A DNA stretch of 64,000 nucleotides, from assembly GCF_001511835.1 (NCBI RefSeq), contig NZ_LN997848.1, forward strand, positions 3,500,001 through 3,564,000. The letters are read 5' to 3'. The first letter of the stretch is position 1; the number at the start of each line of letters is the position of its first letter. The translations under genes and the position numbers were made by a program. Positions 1 through 8,831 of this stretch are shown in pieces. The notes below the pieces were generated by a model. That model made no database searches, was not told the DNA's origin, and worked only from the letters and a program-made list of their open reading frames with translations. Source of the stretch: Magnetospirillum sp. XM-1. Its GTDB lineage: Bacteria; Pseudomonadota; Alphaproteobacteria; Rhodospirillales; Magnetospirillaceae.

Positions 1-300
1 GGCCAGCACGATGGCCGCGCCGATCAGGGCGGTCCCGGTCATCACATGCCCGGCCACCAGGGCCTGCAGCACCATCAGGGGATCGGTCAGCGGCAGCACG
101 CCCAGCGTCAGGCTCGACGCCAGATTGCCCTTGGCGATCCACACGCCCCACAGCGGGCCGGTCAGGAACACGGCGACCACCAGGGCCTGGGACAGGCGCC
201 GGGCCAGCAGCCACTTGTTGGCGGCCAGCCAGCCCTTGGCGGCCACCGCCGAGGCGCCGGGATCAACGAGGCCGGAATGAGCGGTCTTGGTCGCGCTCAT
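1..300 (-). CDS. napH: NapH, quinol dehydrogenase membrane subunit (partial, N-terminus only)
   Basis: The first 100 residues are present and the rest lies beyond the left edge. The visible part begins [10 protein letters not shown] and has a hydrophobic helix around residues 38-55 ([17 protein letters not shown]) and another near 80-100, matching the start of the NapH membrane ferredoxin family. NapH with NapG passes electrons from quinol toward the periplasmic nitrate reductase. Its start codon overlaps the napG stop by 4 bp (ATGA), so the two are translationally coupled. The identification rests on position after napG and on the membrane pattern; the iron-sulfur motifs lie outside the window. 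Confidence 0.85.
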   Translation of the reverse strand, partial: MSATKTAHSGLVDPGASAVAAKGWLAANKWLLARRLSQALVVAVFLTGPLWGVWIAKGNLASSLTLGVLPLTDPLMVLQALVAGHVMTGTALIGAAIVLA

Positions 301-1124
301 GGCTTGAACTCCTTGAAGCCGCCATCGGGGCGCTTCTCAAGCTTGTAGGTGCCGCCCGGCGTCATCTCGACGCCCTCCATGCCGCGCACCTGCACCTCGG
401 GGCTGGGTTCGACCAGCGAGGCGCCCGCCTTCTTCTTCTCTTCCCAGCCCAGGCGGTAATGCCGGCCCAGCTGGCCGGTGGCCAAGGCGTGCGGCAGGAC
501 CTTGATGGCCGCCTCGTCCAGCACGCAGGCCCGCTCGCACTTGCCGCAGCCGGTGCATTTGGCCGAATGCACGGTGGGAATGAAGAAGGCGTGCTTGGCG
601 GTGCGGGTGTTGTGGCTGAGCTCGAGCGTGATGGCCTCGCCGATGCGCGGGCAGACGCGATAGCAGACGTCGCAGCGTAAGCCCAGGAAATTCAGGCAGG
701 TCTCCTGGCCGACCAGGACGGCCACGCCCATCTTGGCGTTCTTGATGTCGGTCAGCCCCTTGTCCAGCGCGCCCGTCGGGCAGGCGGCGACACAGGGGAT
801 GTGCTCGCACATCTCGCAAGGGACCTTGCGGGCGTTGAAGAAAGGCGTGCCCAGCGCCGGGCCGTCGCCCACGTCCGACAGCTTCAGGGTGTCGTAGGGG
901 CAATCCTTGACGCACAGCCCGCAGCGGACGCAGGCCGAAAGAAAATCCTTCTCGGCCACCGCGCCGGGCGGCCGGAGCGCCACCGCCTCGGCCTTGCGCC
1001 GGGCGGGAATGGCAAGCAAAGCGCCAAGCAGCCCGACCGTACAGGCGCCCTTGACCGTTCCGGCCAGCACGGCTCGCCGGTTGTGGTCCACAGCATCCCC
1101 ACCTGTCTTGTGGTGCTTGGCCAT
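297..1124 (-). CDS. napG: NapG, periplasmic ferredoxin-type quinol dehydrogenase subunit
   Basis: A 275-residue protein with a twin-arginine-like leader (Arg16-Arg17, then a hydrophobic stretch to about residue 40) and four cysteine clusters for [4Fe-4S] centres. The first is C65-x2-C68-x2-C71-x3-C75; the others are [14 protein letters not shown], a CDVCYRVCP cluster, and [11 protein letters not shown]. Length and cluster order fit NapG. It lies between napA and napH, 70 bp after napA and overlapping napH by 4 bp. It should relay electrons from NapH to the NapC/NapB/NapA chain in the periplasm. A strong hairpin separates it from napA. Confidence 0.93.
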   Translation of the reverse strand: MAKHHKTGGDAVDHNRRAVLAGTVKGACTVGLLGALLAIPARRKAEAVALRPPGAVAEKDFLSACVRCGLCVKDCPYDTLKLSDVGDGPALGTPFFNARKVPCEMCEHIPCVAACPTGALDKGLTDIKNAKMGVAVLVGQETCLNFLGLRCDVCYRVCPRIGEAITLELSHNTRTAKHAFFIPTVHSAKCTGCGKCERACVLDEAAIKVLPHALATGQLGRHYRLGWEEKKKAGASLVEPSPEVQVRGMEGVEMTPGGTYKLEKRPDGGFKEFKP

Positions 1125-1144
1125 GATTGGCTTCTCCGATGGTT

Positions 1145-1183
1145 GGGACCGCCCGCCCCGCCTTGGGCGCTACGGGCGGTCCC
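1145..1183 (-). promoter_or_regulatory. Perfect hairpin between napA and napG
   Basis: Arms gggaccgcccg (1145-1155) and cgggcggtccc (1173-1183) are perfect 11-bp complements with a 17-nt loop. On the transcribed (minus) strand no U-run follows, so it is not a typical intrinsic terminator. It may protect the napFDA message or reduce expression of napGH. The structure is seen directly; its role is inferred. Confidence 0.6.
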
Positions 1184-1194
1184 TTCCCTCTTCC

Positions 1195-3678
1195 TTAGGC
1201 CTTGGTCACCTTGACCGCGCACTTCTTGTAGTCCGTCTCCTTGGAGATCGGGCAAGTGGCGTCAAGAGTGAGCTTGTTGACCAGCTGGCTTTCGTCGAAG
1301 AACGGCATGTAGACCAGCCCCTCCGGCGGCTTGTTACGGCCACGGGTGTCGATACGGGTGGTCACCTCGCCGCGCCGGCTGGCGATCTTCACCACGTCGC
1401 CGTTGCGCAAATTGCGCTTGGCGGCGTCGTTGGGATGCATGTACAGCACGGCGTTGGGCACCGACTTGTGCAGTTCCGGCACGCGACGGGTCATGGACCC
1501 CGAATGCCAGTGCTCCAGCACGCGGCCGGTGGACAGCCACAGGTCGTACTCCTTGTCCGGCGACTCGGCGGCCGGAGCGTAGGGCAGCGCGAAGATCCAG
1601 GCCTTGCCGTCGGGCTTGCCGTAGAACTTCACACCCTCGCCCGCCTTCACGTAGGGGTCGTAGCCCTCACGGAAGCGCCACAGGGTCTCCTTGCCGTCGA
1701 CCACCGGCCAGCGCAGGCCGCGGGCCTTGTGGTAGGTCTCGAACGGCGCCAGATCGTGGGCATGGCCGCGACCAAACTGGGCATATTCCTCGAACAGGCC
1801 CTTCTGGACGTAGAAGCCGAACGCCTTGGACTCGTCGTTGTCGTGACCGGCCTGCAGCTCGGCCAGCGGGAACTTATCCACGGCGCCGTTCTTGTACAGG
1901 ATGTCGAACAGCGTCTTGCCGCGCACTTCCGGCTTCTTGGCGATCAGTTCCTCCGGCCACACTTCCTCGACCTTGAAGCGCTTGGAGAACTCCATCAGCT
2001 GCCACAGATCCGACTTGGCCTCGCCCGGAGCCTTGACCTGCTGACGCCAGAACTGGGTGCGGCGCTCGGCGTTGCCGTAGGCCCCTTCCTTCTCCATCCA
2101 CATGGCGGTGGGCAGGATCAGGTCGGCCGCCAGCGCGGTCACGGTCGGATAGGGATCGGACACCACCACGAAATTGGCGGGGTTGCGGTAGCCCGGATAC
2201 CCCTCCTCGTTCATGTTGGGCGCGGTCTGCATGTTGTTGGTGCACTGGACCCAATAGGCGTTCAGCTTGCCGTCCTTCAGCATGCGATGCTGCAGAACCG
2301 CGTGATAGCCAATCTTGGGGTTCAGCGTGCCGGCCGGCAGCTGCCACAGCTTCTCGGTGATCTCACGATGCTTGTCGTTCATCACCACCATGTCGGCGGG
2401 CAGGCGGTGGGCGAAGGTGCCCACTTCGCGGGCCGTGCCGCAGGCCGAGGGCTGGCCGGTCAGCGAGAACGGGCTGTTGCCCGGCTCGGAGATCTTGCCC
2501 ATCAGCAGATGCACGTTGTAGATCATGTTGTTGACCCACGTGCCGCGCGCGTGCTGGTTGAAGCCCATGGTCCAGAACGACACGATCTTCATCTTCGGAT
2601 CGGCGTACATCTTGGCCAGGGCTTCCAGCTTGTCGGCGGGAACGCCCGACAGCTTGGACACCTTCTCCAGGGTGTATTCGGACACGAAGGCCTTGAACTC
2701 GTCGAAGGTCATCGGGTCGGACTTGTCCGGAGTGGCCGCGTTGGCCTGATCCTTCTCGAGCGGATTGGTCGGACGCAGGCCATAGCCGATGTCCGTCACG
2801 CCCTTCTTGAAGTTGACGTGCTTCTCGATGAACTCCTTGTTATAGGCGTTCTTCGAGATGATGTAGTGGCAGATGTAGTTCAGGATCGCCAGATCGGTCT
2901 GGGGCGTGAACACCATCGGCAGGTCGGCCAGCTCGAACGAGCGGTGCTCGAAGGTGGACAGCACGGCGACCTTGCAGCCCTCGTGGGTCAGGCGGCGATC
3001 GGTGACGCGCGACCACAGGATGGGGTGCATCTCCGCCATGTTGGAGCCCCACAGCACGAAAGCGTCGGTCTGCTCGATGTCGTCGTAGCAGCCCATGGGC
3101 TCGTCGATGCCGAAGGTGCGCATGAAGCCGGCAACGGCCGAGGCCATGCAGTGGCGCGCATTGGGGTCCAGGTTGTTGGAGCGGAAGCCGGCCTTGTACA
3201 GCTTGGAGGCGGCGTAGCCTTCCCAGATGGTCCACTGGCCCGAGCCGAACATGCCGACGCGGGTGGCGCCGTCGGGCTTCTTCAGCTGCTCCTTCCACTT
3301 CTCCGCCATGATGTCGAAGGCCTGGTCCCACGTGATCGGCGTGAATTCGCCGTTCTTGTCGAACTTGCCGTTCTTCATGCGCAGCAGCGGCTTGGTCAGC
3401 CGGTCTTCGCCGTACATGATCTTGGACAGGAAGTAGCCCTTGATGCAGTTCAGGCCACGGTTGACGGGAGAATCGGGATCGCCCTGGGTGGCAACCACCC
3501 GGCCGTCCTGAACGCCCACCAGAACGGCGCATCCCGTACCGCAGAAGCGGCAGACACCCTTGTCCCAGCGGATATTGGCTTTTGCCGGCTGGGCGATGGC
3601 CGGCGTGGCGATCCCCGCAGCGGCAGCAGTGGCCGCGACGGCGTTCGCCTTAATGAAGTCGCGCCTGGTGAGGCTCAT
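1195..3678 (-). CDS. napA: NapA, periplasmic nitrate reductase catalytic subunit
   Basis: An 827-residue molybdopterin oxidoreductase, full length for NapA. It starts with a Tat signal (TRRDFIK, residues 4-10, then an Ala-rich helix to about residue 30). The [4Fe-4S] cysteines are C43, C46, C50 and C78. The likely molybdenum-ligand cysteine is C177 in NARHCMAS. It reduces nitrate to nitrite in the periplasm using bis-MGD molybdenum and the cluster. The start overlaps the napD stop by 4 bp (ATGA), consistent with NapD acting as its Tat chaperone. Expression is probably driven from the FNR-type site upstream of napF. Confidence 0.97.
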   Translation of the reverse strand: MSLTRRDFIKANAVAATAAAAGIATPAIAQPAKANIRWDKGVCRFCGTGCAVLVGVQDGRVVATQGDPDSPVNRGLNCIKGYFLSKIMYGEDRLTKPLLRMKNGKFDKNGEFTPITWDQAFDIMAEKWKEQLKKPDGATRVGMFGSGQWTIWEGYAASKLYKAGFRSNNLDPNARHCMASAVAGFMRTFGIDEPMGCYDDIEQTDAFVLWGSNMAEMHPILWSRVTDRRLTHEGCKVAVLSTFEHRSFELADLPMVFTPQTDLAILNYICHYIISKNAYNKEFIEKHVNFKKGVTDIGYGLRPTNPLEKDQANAATPDKSDPMTFDEFKAFVSEYTLEKVSKLSGVPADKLEALAKMYADPKMKIVSFWTMGFNQHARGTWVNNMIYNVHLLMGKISEPGNSPFSLTGQPSACGTAREVGTFAHRLPADMVVMNDKHREITEKLWQLPAGTLNPKIGYHAVLQHRMLKDGKLNAYWVQCTNNMQTAPNMNEEGYPGYRNPANFVVVSDPYPTVTALAADLILPTAMWMEKEGAYGNAERRTQFWRQQVKAPGEAKSDLWQLMEFSKRFKVEEVWPEELIAKKPEVRGKTLFDILYKNGAVDKFPLAELQAGHDNDESKAFGFYVQKGLFEEYAQFGRGHAHDLAPFETYHKARGLRWPVVDGKETLWRFREGYDPYVKAGEGVKFYGKPDGKAWIFALPYAPAAESPDKEYDLWLSTGRVLEHWHSGSMTRRVPELHKSVPNAVLYMHPNDAAKRNLRNGDVVKIASRRGEVTTRIDTRGRNKPPEGLVYMPFFDESQLVNKLTLDATCPISKETDYKKCAVKVTKA

Positions 3679-3989
3679 GAAACGGTCTCCCCTTCCAGAT
3701 CAAGATCAGAATCAAAGTGATGATAAACCAGGGACACATTCAGAATTCCCTGGATGTCGGTCAGGCTGGTAATCGTGGAACCCGCCCAGTTGCCTTCGGC
3801 ATCCTCGACGGTAACCACCATCCTGCCATCGTCGGTCATGGTGTGGACCTCGACGCCGGGAATCCGGCTGAGGGCATCATGAACCTCGTGCCGGCGCTCC
3901 GGCTTGACGTGAATCAACACGCCGCAGATGTTCTCCACCTGCTCCCTGGGCTTGGATTGCTCGGTGGCAACGAAGGTCGCGAGTCTCAT
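3675..3989 (-). CDS. napD: NapD, Tat-signal chaperone for NapA
   Basis: A 104-residue protein with the NapD pattern: [11 protein letters not shown] near residue 21, then two beta-alpha repeats around [18 protein letters not shown]. NapD binds the NapA Tat leader and holds export back until the cofactor is loaded. I chose the ATG at 3989 because a GAGGAAG ribosome site sits just upstream; a longer reading to 4070 adds 27 unrelated residues that overlap napF. It sits 10 bp after napF and overlaps napA by 4 bp. Confidence 0.92.
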   Translation of the reverse strand: MRLATFVATEQSKPREQVENICGVLIHVKPERRHEVHDALSRIPGVEVHTMTDDGRMVVTVEDAEGNWAGSTITSLTDIQGILNVSLVYHHFDSDLDLEGETVS

Positions 3990-3999
3990 CGTCTTCCTC

Positions 4000-4515
4000 T
4001 CAGGCTCGAACCAAAGGTGCCATGGAAAGCGCCCCGACCGGACAGGTCGAAACGCAAACTCCACAACCATTACAGGACTCGTCGGCGATCTCGGGCAGCA
4101 CGCGGCCGCCCGGCAAAGGCCTGAACTTGATGGCGCGGGACTCGCAGGGGTCGCCGCACAGGCGACAGGTCACGCCTTGAATGGAAATGCAGGCGGCGCC
4201 CAGGCGCGCCAGCACGGGCAGAGAGCCGGCGCCGTCGAACGCCTTGCGGTCAATGGCCGCCGGACGGCCGTCACGCGCCACGCACGCGGTATCGCAATCG
4301 CCGCAGAAGGTGCAGCCACCCCGGGTGAAATCCACCACCGGCCGGCCATCGGCACCCTTGACGAGAATGTGTTCGGGACAGGAGGTGAGGCAGGCGCCGC
4401 AACCATCGCAGGCAGCGGCGAAGGTATCGATGCTCCAGGGCGGACGAGGACCCGAAGGCGCCCGGCTTTCGGTCCGCCTCGTCAACAACGTCCGCCGGGA
4501 CATTAGCCCAGACAT
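4000..4515 (-). CDS. napF: NapF, ferredoxin-type maturation protein
   Basis: A 171-residue cytoplasmic iron-sulfur protein with three cysteine clusters: CDGCGACLTSCP, CTFCGDCDTAC and CNGCGVCVSTCP near the C-terminus, plus an extra CRLCGDPC group. NapF assists NapA maturation in the cytoplasm. The ATG at 4515 is preceded by a near-perfect GGAGGAG ribosome site 7 bp away, so it is preferred to the upstream ATG at 4575. It is the first gene of the operon napF-napD-napA-napG-napH. Confidence 0.93.
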   Translation of the reverse strand: MSGLMSRRTLLTRRTESRAPSGPRPPWSIDTFAAACDGCGACLTSCPEHILVKGADGRPVVDFTRGGCTFCGDCDTACVARDGRPAAIDRKAFDGAGSLPVLARLGAACISIQGVTCRLCGDPCESRAIKFRPLPGGRVLPEIADESCNGCGVCVSTCPVGALSMAPLVRA

Positions 4516-4600
4516 CGGAACTCCTCCCTCGGCAGGCCACCCCCTCTCCCCAGGGATGACGCCAGATGGCGGCAAAATGTCACTCGGCCCGATCGGGCGC

Positions 4601-4616
4601 TTTGACGTTGGTCAAA
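4601..4616 (-). promoter_or_regulatory. FNR/CRP-family dyad upstream of napF
   Basis: TTTGAC-GTTG-GTCAAA is a perfect dyad with the TTGAC-N4-GTCAA form of FNR-family sites (E. coli FNR consensus TTGAT-N4-ATCAA). Its centre is 93 bp upstream of the napF start. A class II arrangement (centre at -41.5) would put transcription start near 4567. It gives the nap operon its own oxygen- or nitric-oxide-responsive promoter, separate from the GGDEF-EAL gene behind it. Which family member binds is unknown. Confidence 0.72.
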
Positions 4617-4658
4617 AGACCCCAAGGAAGTGAGGGGAAAACTTACCGTAACGCGAGA

Positions 4659-6305
4659 TCAGGCGTGAATCAGGACCCTTTGCCGCATCATGCGCTCGAA
4701 CTCTTCGGCCGGCACTGGACGAGAGTAATAGAACCCTTGCACGGTGTCGCATCCATTGTTGCGCAGGAACATGATGTGCTCGGCGATTTCGGCACCTTCC
4801 GCCACCACCTCTAGGTTGAGACCGCGCGACAGGCCAATGATGGCCCGGGCGATCTCGGCGGTCTTGGGATTGGTGTCCACATCGGCGATGAAGGCGCGGT
4901 CGATCTTGAGAGTGGTGATGGGGAAGCGCCCCAGATAGCTGAGCGAGGAATAGCCGGTACCGAAATCGTCGATGGACAGCCCGACGCCCAGGTCGCGCAG
5001 CGCCTTCATCTTGCGCACCGCCGTATCCACGTCGTTCATCAGCATGCTCTCGGTGATCTCGAGCTCCAGCCATTTGGGATCGAGGCCGGAGGAGTCCAGC
5101 GCCTCGGTCACCGTCTCGATCAGGGTGCGCGAGCGGAACTGCCGCGCCGAAACGTTGACCGACACCTTCAAGGGATCGAAGCCGGCATCCTGCCACTTGC
5201 GGTTCTGCACGCAGGATTCGCGCAGAATCCAGGTGCCGATGGCCTCGATCTGCCCGCTTTCCTCGGCGACGGGAATGAACTCTCCCGGCGAGACCATGCC
5301 GCGCTCGGGATCCATCCAGCGGATCAGCGCCTCGGCGCCGACGATGGTGTCGCGGTCGGCGGAGACCTTGGGCTGGTAGAAGACCACGAATTCATCGTTG
5401 GCCAGGGCGCGGCGCAGGCGGCCCTCCAGCTCCAGCCTGGACTTGGCCTTGCGGTTCATGTCCTTGGAGAAGAACTGGTACTGGTTGCGGCCCGAGACCT
5501 TGGCGTAATGCAGCGCGTTCTCGGCATGCTTGACCAGCTGGGCGCTGGAATCGGCGTCCAGCGGATAGACGCTGATGCCGATGGAGAAGGTGATCACCAC
5601 CTCCTGCCCGTCCAGGGCGAACGGCTCCTTGACGGCGTTCAGCGCCTTTTCGGCGACGATGACGCTGTCGTCGGTGTCGGCGATGGCCATCACCAGGGCG
5701 AACTTGTCACCGTCCAGGCGTACCGCCGTGTCGGTCTCGCGCACGCACATCTTGAGACGGCGCGCCACCTCGATCAGCAGCCGGTCGCCGGCCCCGTGGC
5801 CCAACGCGTCGTTGACCAGGGTGAAGCGGTCCAGCCCCATCATCATCAGCGCCACCGAACCGCCGGTGCGGTTGGCCTGCAGCACCGCCTGGCCGATACG
5901 GTCGGCGTACAGGTCGCGGTTGGGCAGGCCAGTCAGCGAATCGTAGCCGAAGGTGCCGCTCTCGCCGTTGGCATCCTCGGCCACGGCGGGGCGCACCACG
6001 CACAGATAGCGATCGGGGAAGTCGGCGGCCGAGTTGATGGCGGCGGCGGTCACCTCGAAAGGGCGTTCCTTGCCGTCGGGGCAGGTGACCATGCCCTGCC
6101 AGCGGCCGCCCGCGCCGGGGTTCAGGGCCCGGTAGATCATGCCGGCCGCCAGGCGGGACACCTCGGCCCCGCCCGAGGAGGAAAAGCCCATCAGCGTCTC
6201 GAACGCCGGGTTCGAGCGCAGGGGATTGCCTTCTCCGTCGGCGATGATCACCGCGTCGCGAATGGAGTCGAGCAGGCCGTTGAGAAGCGCTTGGATATCA
6301 TTCAT
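4659..6305 (-). CDS. PAS-GGDEF-EAL cyclic-di-GMP phosphodiesterase
   Basis: 548 residues. An N-terminal PAS-like sensor covers about residues 5-115 (DSIRDAVIIADGEGN). A GGDEF domain follows at about 120-285, but its signature reads DGDKF near residue 199, so cyclase activity is doubtful. The EAL domain runs from about 300; EALIRW near residue 326 and DDFGTGYSS near 447 are intact. The likely activity is hydrolysis of c-di-GMP, with the degenerate GGDEF serving as a GTP-binding regulatory domain. No transmembrane segment is seen, so it is probably cytosolic. It lies upstream of, and on the same strand as, the nap operon. Confidence 0.9.
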   Translation of the reverse strand: MNDIQALLNGLLDSIRDAVIIADGEGNPLRSNPAFETLMGFSSSGGAEVSRLAAGMIYRALNPGAGGRWQGMVTCPDGKERPFEVTAAAINSAADFPDRYLCVVRPAVAEDANGESGTFGYDSLTGLPNRDLYADRIGQAVLQANRTGGSVALMMMGLDRFTLVNDALGHGAGDRLLIEVARRLKMCVRETDTAVRLDGDKFALVMAIADTDDSVIVAEKALNAVKEPFALDGQEVVITFSIGISVYPLDADSSAQLVKHAENALHYAKVSGRNQYQFFSKDMNRKAKSRLELEGRLRRALANDEFVVFYQPKVSADRDTIVGAEALIRWMDPERGMVSPGEFIPVAEESGQIEAIGTWILRESCVQNRKWQDAGFDPLKVSVNVSARQFRSRTLIETVTEALDSSGLDPKWLELEITESMLMNDVDTAVRKMKALRDLGVGLSIDDFGTGYSSLSYLGRFPITTLKIDRAFIADVDTNPKTAEIARAIIGLSRGLNLEVVAEGAEIAEHIMFLRNNGCDTVQGFYYSRPVPAEEFERMMRQRVLIHA

Positions 6306-6394
6306 GGATCACCGCCGGCGACAATCTTCCAAATTGCCACCGGATTCGCAATCTTCTTCTCGCCGCCATCTTTTGGTCATGCCAAGCTGCCGCC

Positions 6395-7315
6395 ATGACC
6401 TCAGCCATTCTCTATTCCGGACTCGGCCTCGACCGCGCCCACGCGGTCCGCCGCGGCGGCGACATCGCCGAACTCATGCGCCGCCCGGGCGCCCGCTTCA
6501 CCCTTTACTGGCGCGGCCGCCAGTTGGTGGCCGGCACCCCGCCCTCGGTCCGCTGGCTCGACCGCGCCTACGGCCTGCGCCTCGCCGAGGCGACGGCGGG
6601 CAATTGCCTGCTGCTGGGCGAGGATGCGTCGGGGCCGTTGCTGGCGCTCGACGTCTCGGGGCTGGAAGCCGACGAGAACGGGCCGGAAATGGGCGGCAAC
6701 TGGGTGTGGCTCCGCTCGGTGGGCGGATTGCTGCCCGCCCAGGATTCCGCCCTGCTGGCCTATGCCAGGGGCGTGCTGGTCTGGCGCGAGAAGACCCGGT
6801 TCTGCGCCACCTGCGGCGGCTCGCTGCTGGTCCAGGATTCCGGCCATTCGACCAAATGCGCCGCGCCGTCCTGCGGCGCCCTGCACTTTCCCCGCACCGA
6901 CCCGGCCATCATCATGCTGGTCACCGATCCAATGGGGCGCGCCCTGCTCGGGCGCCAGCCCGTATGGGCGCCCGGCATGTATTCCTGCCTGGCCGGCTTC
7001 GTCGAACCGGGCGAATCGCTGGAAGGCGCCGTGGCCCGCGAAGTGTGGGAGGAAGCCGGCATCGAGGTGCGCTCAACCACTTATGTAGCGAGTCAGCCCT
7101 GGCCCTTCCCCTCCTCCCTGATGATCGGCTTCAACGCCCTGGCGGACGGGGGCGAGCCGGTGGCCGACCCCCACGAGATCGAGGACGTCCGCTGGTTCAC
7201 CCGCGACGAGGTCCGCACCTTCGGCGAGGCCGACCGACCGGGCGCGGAAGGGCGCTTCCTGCCGCGCAAGGATTCCATCGCCCGCGTGCTGGTGAATGCC
7301 TGGCTGAAAGGCTGA
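6395..7315 (+). CDS. nudC: NADH pyrophosphatase / NAD-capped RNA decapping hydrolase NudC
   Basis: 306 residues in the NudC order: an N-terminal domain, a zinc ribbon (CATCGG then CAAPSC, about residues 137-160), and a Nudix domain. The Nudix box starts near residue 208 (GFVEPGESLEGAVAREVWEE) and matches GX5EX7REUXEEXGU. The downstream SQPWPFPSSLM is the NudC-specific SQPWPFPxS motif. The enzyme hydrolyses NADH and removes NAD caps from RNA. It is divergent from the GGDEF-EAL gene across 89 bp and convergent with the toxin gene. Confidence 0.95.
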   Translation: MTSAILYSGLGLDRAHAVRRGGDIAELMRRPGARFTLYWRGRQLVAGTPPSVRWLDRAYGLRLAEATAGNCLLLGEDASGPLLALDVSGLEADENGPEMGGNWVWLRSVGGLLPAQDSALLAYARGVLVWREKTRFCATCGGSLLVQDSGHSTKCAAPSCGALHFPRTDPAIIMLVTDPMGRALLGRQPVWAPGMYSCLAGFVEPGESLEGAVAREVWEEAGIEVRSTTYVASQPWPFPSSLMIGFNALADGGEPVADPHEIEDVRWFTRDEVRTFGEADRPGAEGRFLPRKDSIARVLVNAWLKG

Positions 7316-7318
7316 TCG

Positions 7319-7612
7319 TCAAGTCGCCGGTAACCGCCCGGGCCAAAGCCTTGCCCCGTGACGAAGAGCGAGGATATCGACAAACTCCTCCGTCACCCGA
7401 TAGGCGATGAGGAACGGCAAACCCGGCACCACCAGTTCACGGGCTCCTTCGACCAGCCCCTCGCGCCCCATATGAGAATGGACCGCAAGCCCGTCGGCCT
7501 GCGCCCGCAGCAATCGGATAACCCGCAAGGCGGCGGCAGTATCCCGCTCGGCGATATAGGCATGAATATCGCTCAGGTCCCTCAGGGCCGGCCGGGTCCA
7601 GCGCAGCCTCAT
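7319..7612 (-). CDS. ParE/RelE-family toxin
   Basis: A 97-residue basic protein with the ParE/RelE fold pattern: MRLRWTRPALRDLSDIHAYI at the N-terminus, GREGLVEGARELVVPGLPFLIAYRV in the middle, and ILALRHGARLWP at the end. The family poisons gyrase or cleaves mRNA on ribosomes; the sequence looks closer to ParE. It overlaps the antitoxin gene by 4 bp (ATGA) and is second in the operon, the usual antitoxin-first order. The catalytic class is not settled from sequence alone. Confidence 0.88.
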   Translation of the reverse strand: MRLRWTRPALRDLSDIHAYIAERDTAAALRVIRLLRAQADGLAVHSHMGREGLVEGARELVVPGLPFLIAYRVTEEFVDILALRHGARLWPGRLPAT

Positions 7613-7857
7613 TCCTTGGCTGCCGCTTCAAATCCCTTGAAAAGCGTATCGATCTCATCGGCGGAGGCGAAATCCCCCGCCTTGGCGGCCGCCAGCCCCG
7701 CCTGAACAGCCTCCACCCAGCGGCGCTCATCGGCCAGATAGCGATCGATGGCCTCGTTGACCACGAAATTGCGCGAGCGGTTGTGGGCCTGGGCCAAGCG
7801 GTCGATCTCGCTCAGCTTGGCCGCGTCGGTACGAATGGAGAAATTCTGTCCGCTCAT
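7609..7857 (-). CDS. ParD/CopG-type ribbon-helix-helix antitoxin
   Basis: An 82-residue protein. The N-terminal ribbon-helix-helix (QNFSIRTDAAKLSEIDRLAQAHNRSRNFVVNEAIDRYL, residues 4-41) should bind DNA as a dimer. The acidic, alanine-rich C-terminus (AGDFASADEIDTLFKGF) should wrap the toxin. A perfect inverted repeat begins 18 bp upstream of the start and is the expected autoregulatory operator. It is the first gene of the two-gene operon and is translationally coupled to the toxin. Confidence 0.9.
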   Translation of the reverse strand: MSGQNFSIRTDAAKLSEIDRLAQAHNRSRNFVVNEAIDRYLADERRWVEAVQAGLAAAKAGDFASADEIDTLFKGFEAAAKE

Positions 7858-7875
7858 GGCGCGGCTCCGCAGGGT

Positions 7876-7898
7876 CTATGATTACGTTGTAATCATAG
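7876..7898 (-). promoter_or_regulatory. Perfect palindromic operator of the toxin-antitoxin operon
   Basis: Arms CTATGATTAC (7876-7885) and GTAATCATAG (7889-7898) are exact complements with a 3-nt GTT spacer. The AT-rich block stands out in GC-rich surroundings, and a second GTAATC copy follows at 7899-7904. It lies 18 bp before the antitoxin start, where an RHH antitoxin normally represses its own promoter. Confidence 0.8.
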
Positions 7899-7925
7899 GT
7901 AATCAGCCCCCTTGAATCAACCCGC

Positions 7926-8819
7926 CTACCCCAGCAGGGCGCGGCGATCCTCCATGATGCGGCGCAGGATGGGGGTGAGGATCAGCTCCATGGCCAGCCC
8001 CATCTTGCCGCCCGGCACCACGATGGTGTTGCGCCGGCTCATCCACGAATCCTTCAGCATCTGCAGCAGGAAGGGGAAATCGACGCGGAAGCGGTCGGGC
8101 TTCCTGAAGCGGATCACCACCAGGCTCTCGTCGGCGGTGGGAATGTCGCGGGCGATGATGGGGTCCGAGGTGTCGACGATGGGCACCCGCTGGAAGTTGA
8201 TGTCGGTCAGCTTGAACTGCGGCACCACGTAGTGAACGTAGTCGTGCATGCGGCGCAGGATGGTGTCCATCACCGCCTCTTCCGAATAGCCGCGTTCTGA
8301 CGTATCGCGATGGATCTTCTGAATCCACTCCAGATTGATCACCGGCACCACGCCGATCTTCAGGTCCACGTGCTGGGCGACGTTGTTGTCCCTTGTCGCC
8401 ACGCAGCCGTGCAGGCCCTCGTAGAACAGGCAGTCGGTGTCCTCGGGCAGGTCCTCCCACGGGGTGAACTCGCCCGACGCCACGCCCAGATGGGCGAAGC
8501 GCGCCGCCTCTTCCTCGTTGTGAACGTAGAAGCGCCGCTTACCCCGCCCGGTGTCGCCGTAGGAGGCGAACAGCTCCTCGAGCTGGGGAAACAGGTTGGC
8601 CTCGGGGCCGAAATGGCTGAAGGTGCGGCGCCCGCCCCTTTCCGCCTCGCCCATGGCCTTCTTCATGTCGGCACGGTTATAGCGATGGAAGCTGTCGCCC
8701 TCGACCACCGCCGGCTTGATGCCCTCGCGGCGGAACATATGCTCGAAGGCTTCCTTGACCGTGCTGGTCCCCGCCCCCGACGAGCCGGTGACGGCGATGA
8801 CCGGATGTTTTCTCGACAC
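7926..8819 (-). CDS. cbbP: Phosphoribulokinase (form I, proteobacterial)
   Basis: A 297-residue kinase with the P-loop GSSGAGTST at residues 12-20 and the proteobacterial PRK motifs GDSFHRYNR and FSHFGPEANLF. It phosphorylates ribulose 5-phosphate to ribulose 1,5-bisphosphate in the Calvin cycle, making the substrate for the adjacent RubisCO. It follows cbbM on the same strand with 12 bp between them, so the two form an operon. Length matches the octameric bacterial enzyme. Confidence 0.96.
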   Translation of the reverse strand: MSRKHPVIAVTGSSGAGTSTVKEAFEHMFRREGIKPAVVEGDSFHRYNRADMKKAMGEAERGGRRTFSHFGPEANLFPQLEELFASYGDTGRGKRRFYVHNEEEAARFAHLGVASGEFTPWEDLPEDTDCLFYEGLHGCVATRDNNVAQHVDLKIGVVPVINLEWIQKIHRDTSERGYSEEAVMDTILRRMHDYVHYVVPQFKLTDINFQRVPIVDTSDPIIARDIPTADESLVVIRFRKPDRFRVDFPFLLQMLKDSWMSRRNTIVVPGGKMGLAMELILTPILRRIMEDRRALLG

Positions 8820-8831
8820 GATTTACCCCAC

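Noticed and set aside
907..3720. A 937-codon plus-strand open frame opposite napG/napA
   Set aside because: It is antisense to well-identified genes, has low-complexity Gly/Arg/Val/His content, and no ribosome site. Long antisense frames are expected at this GC level.
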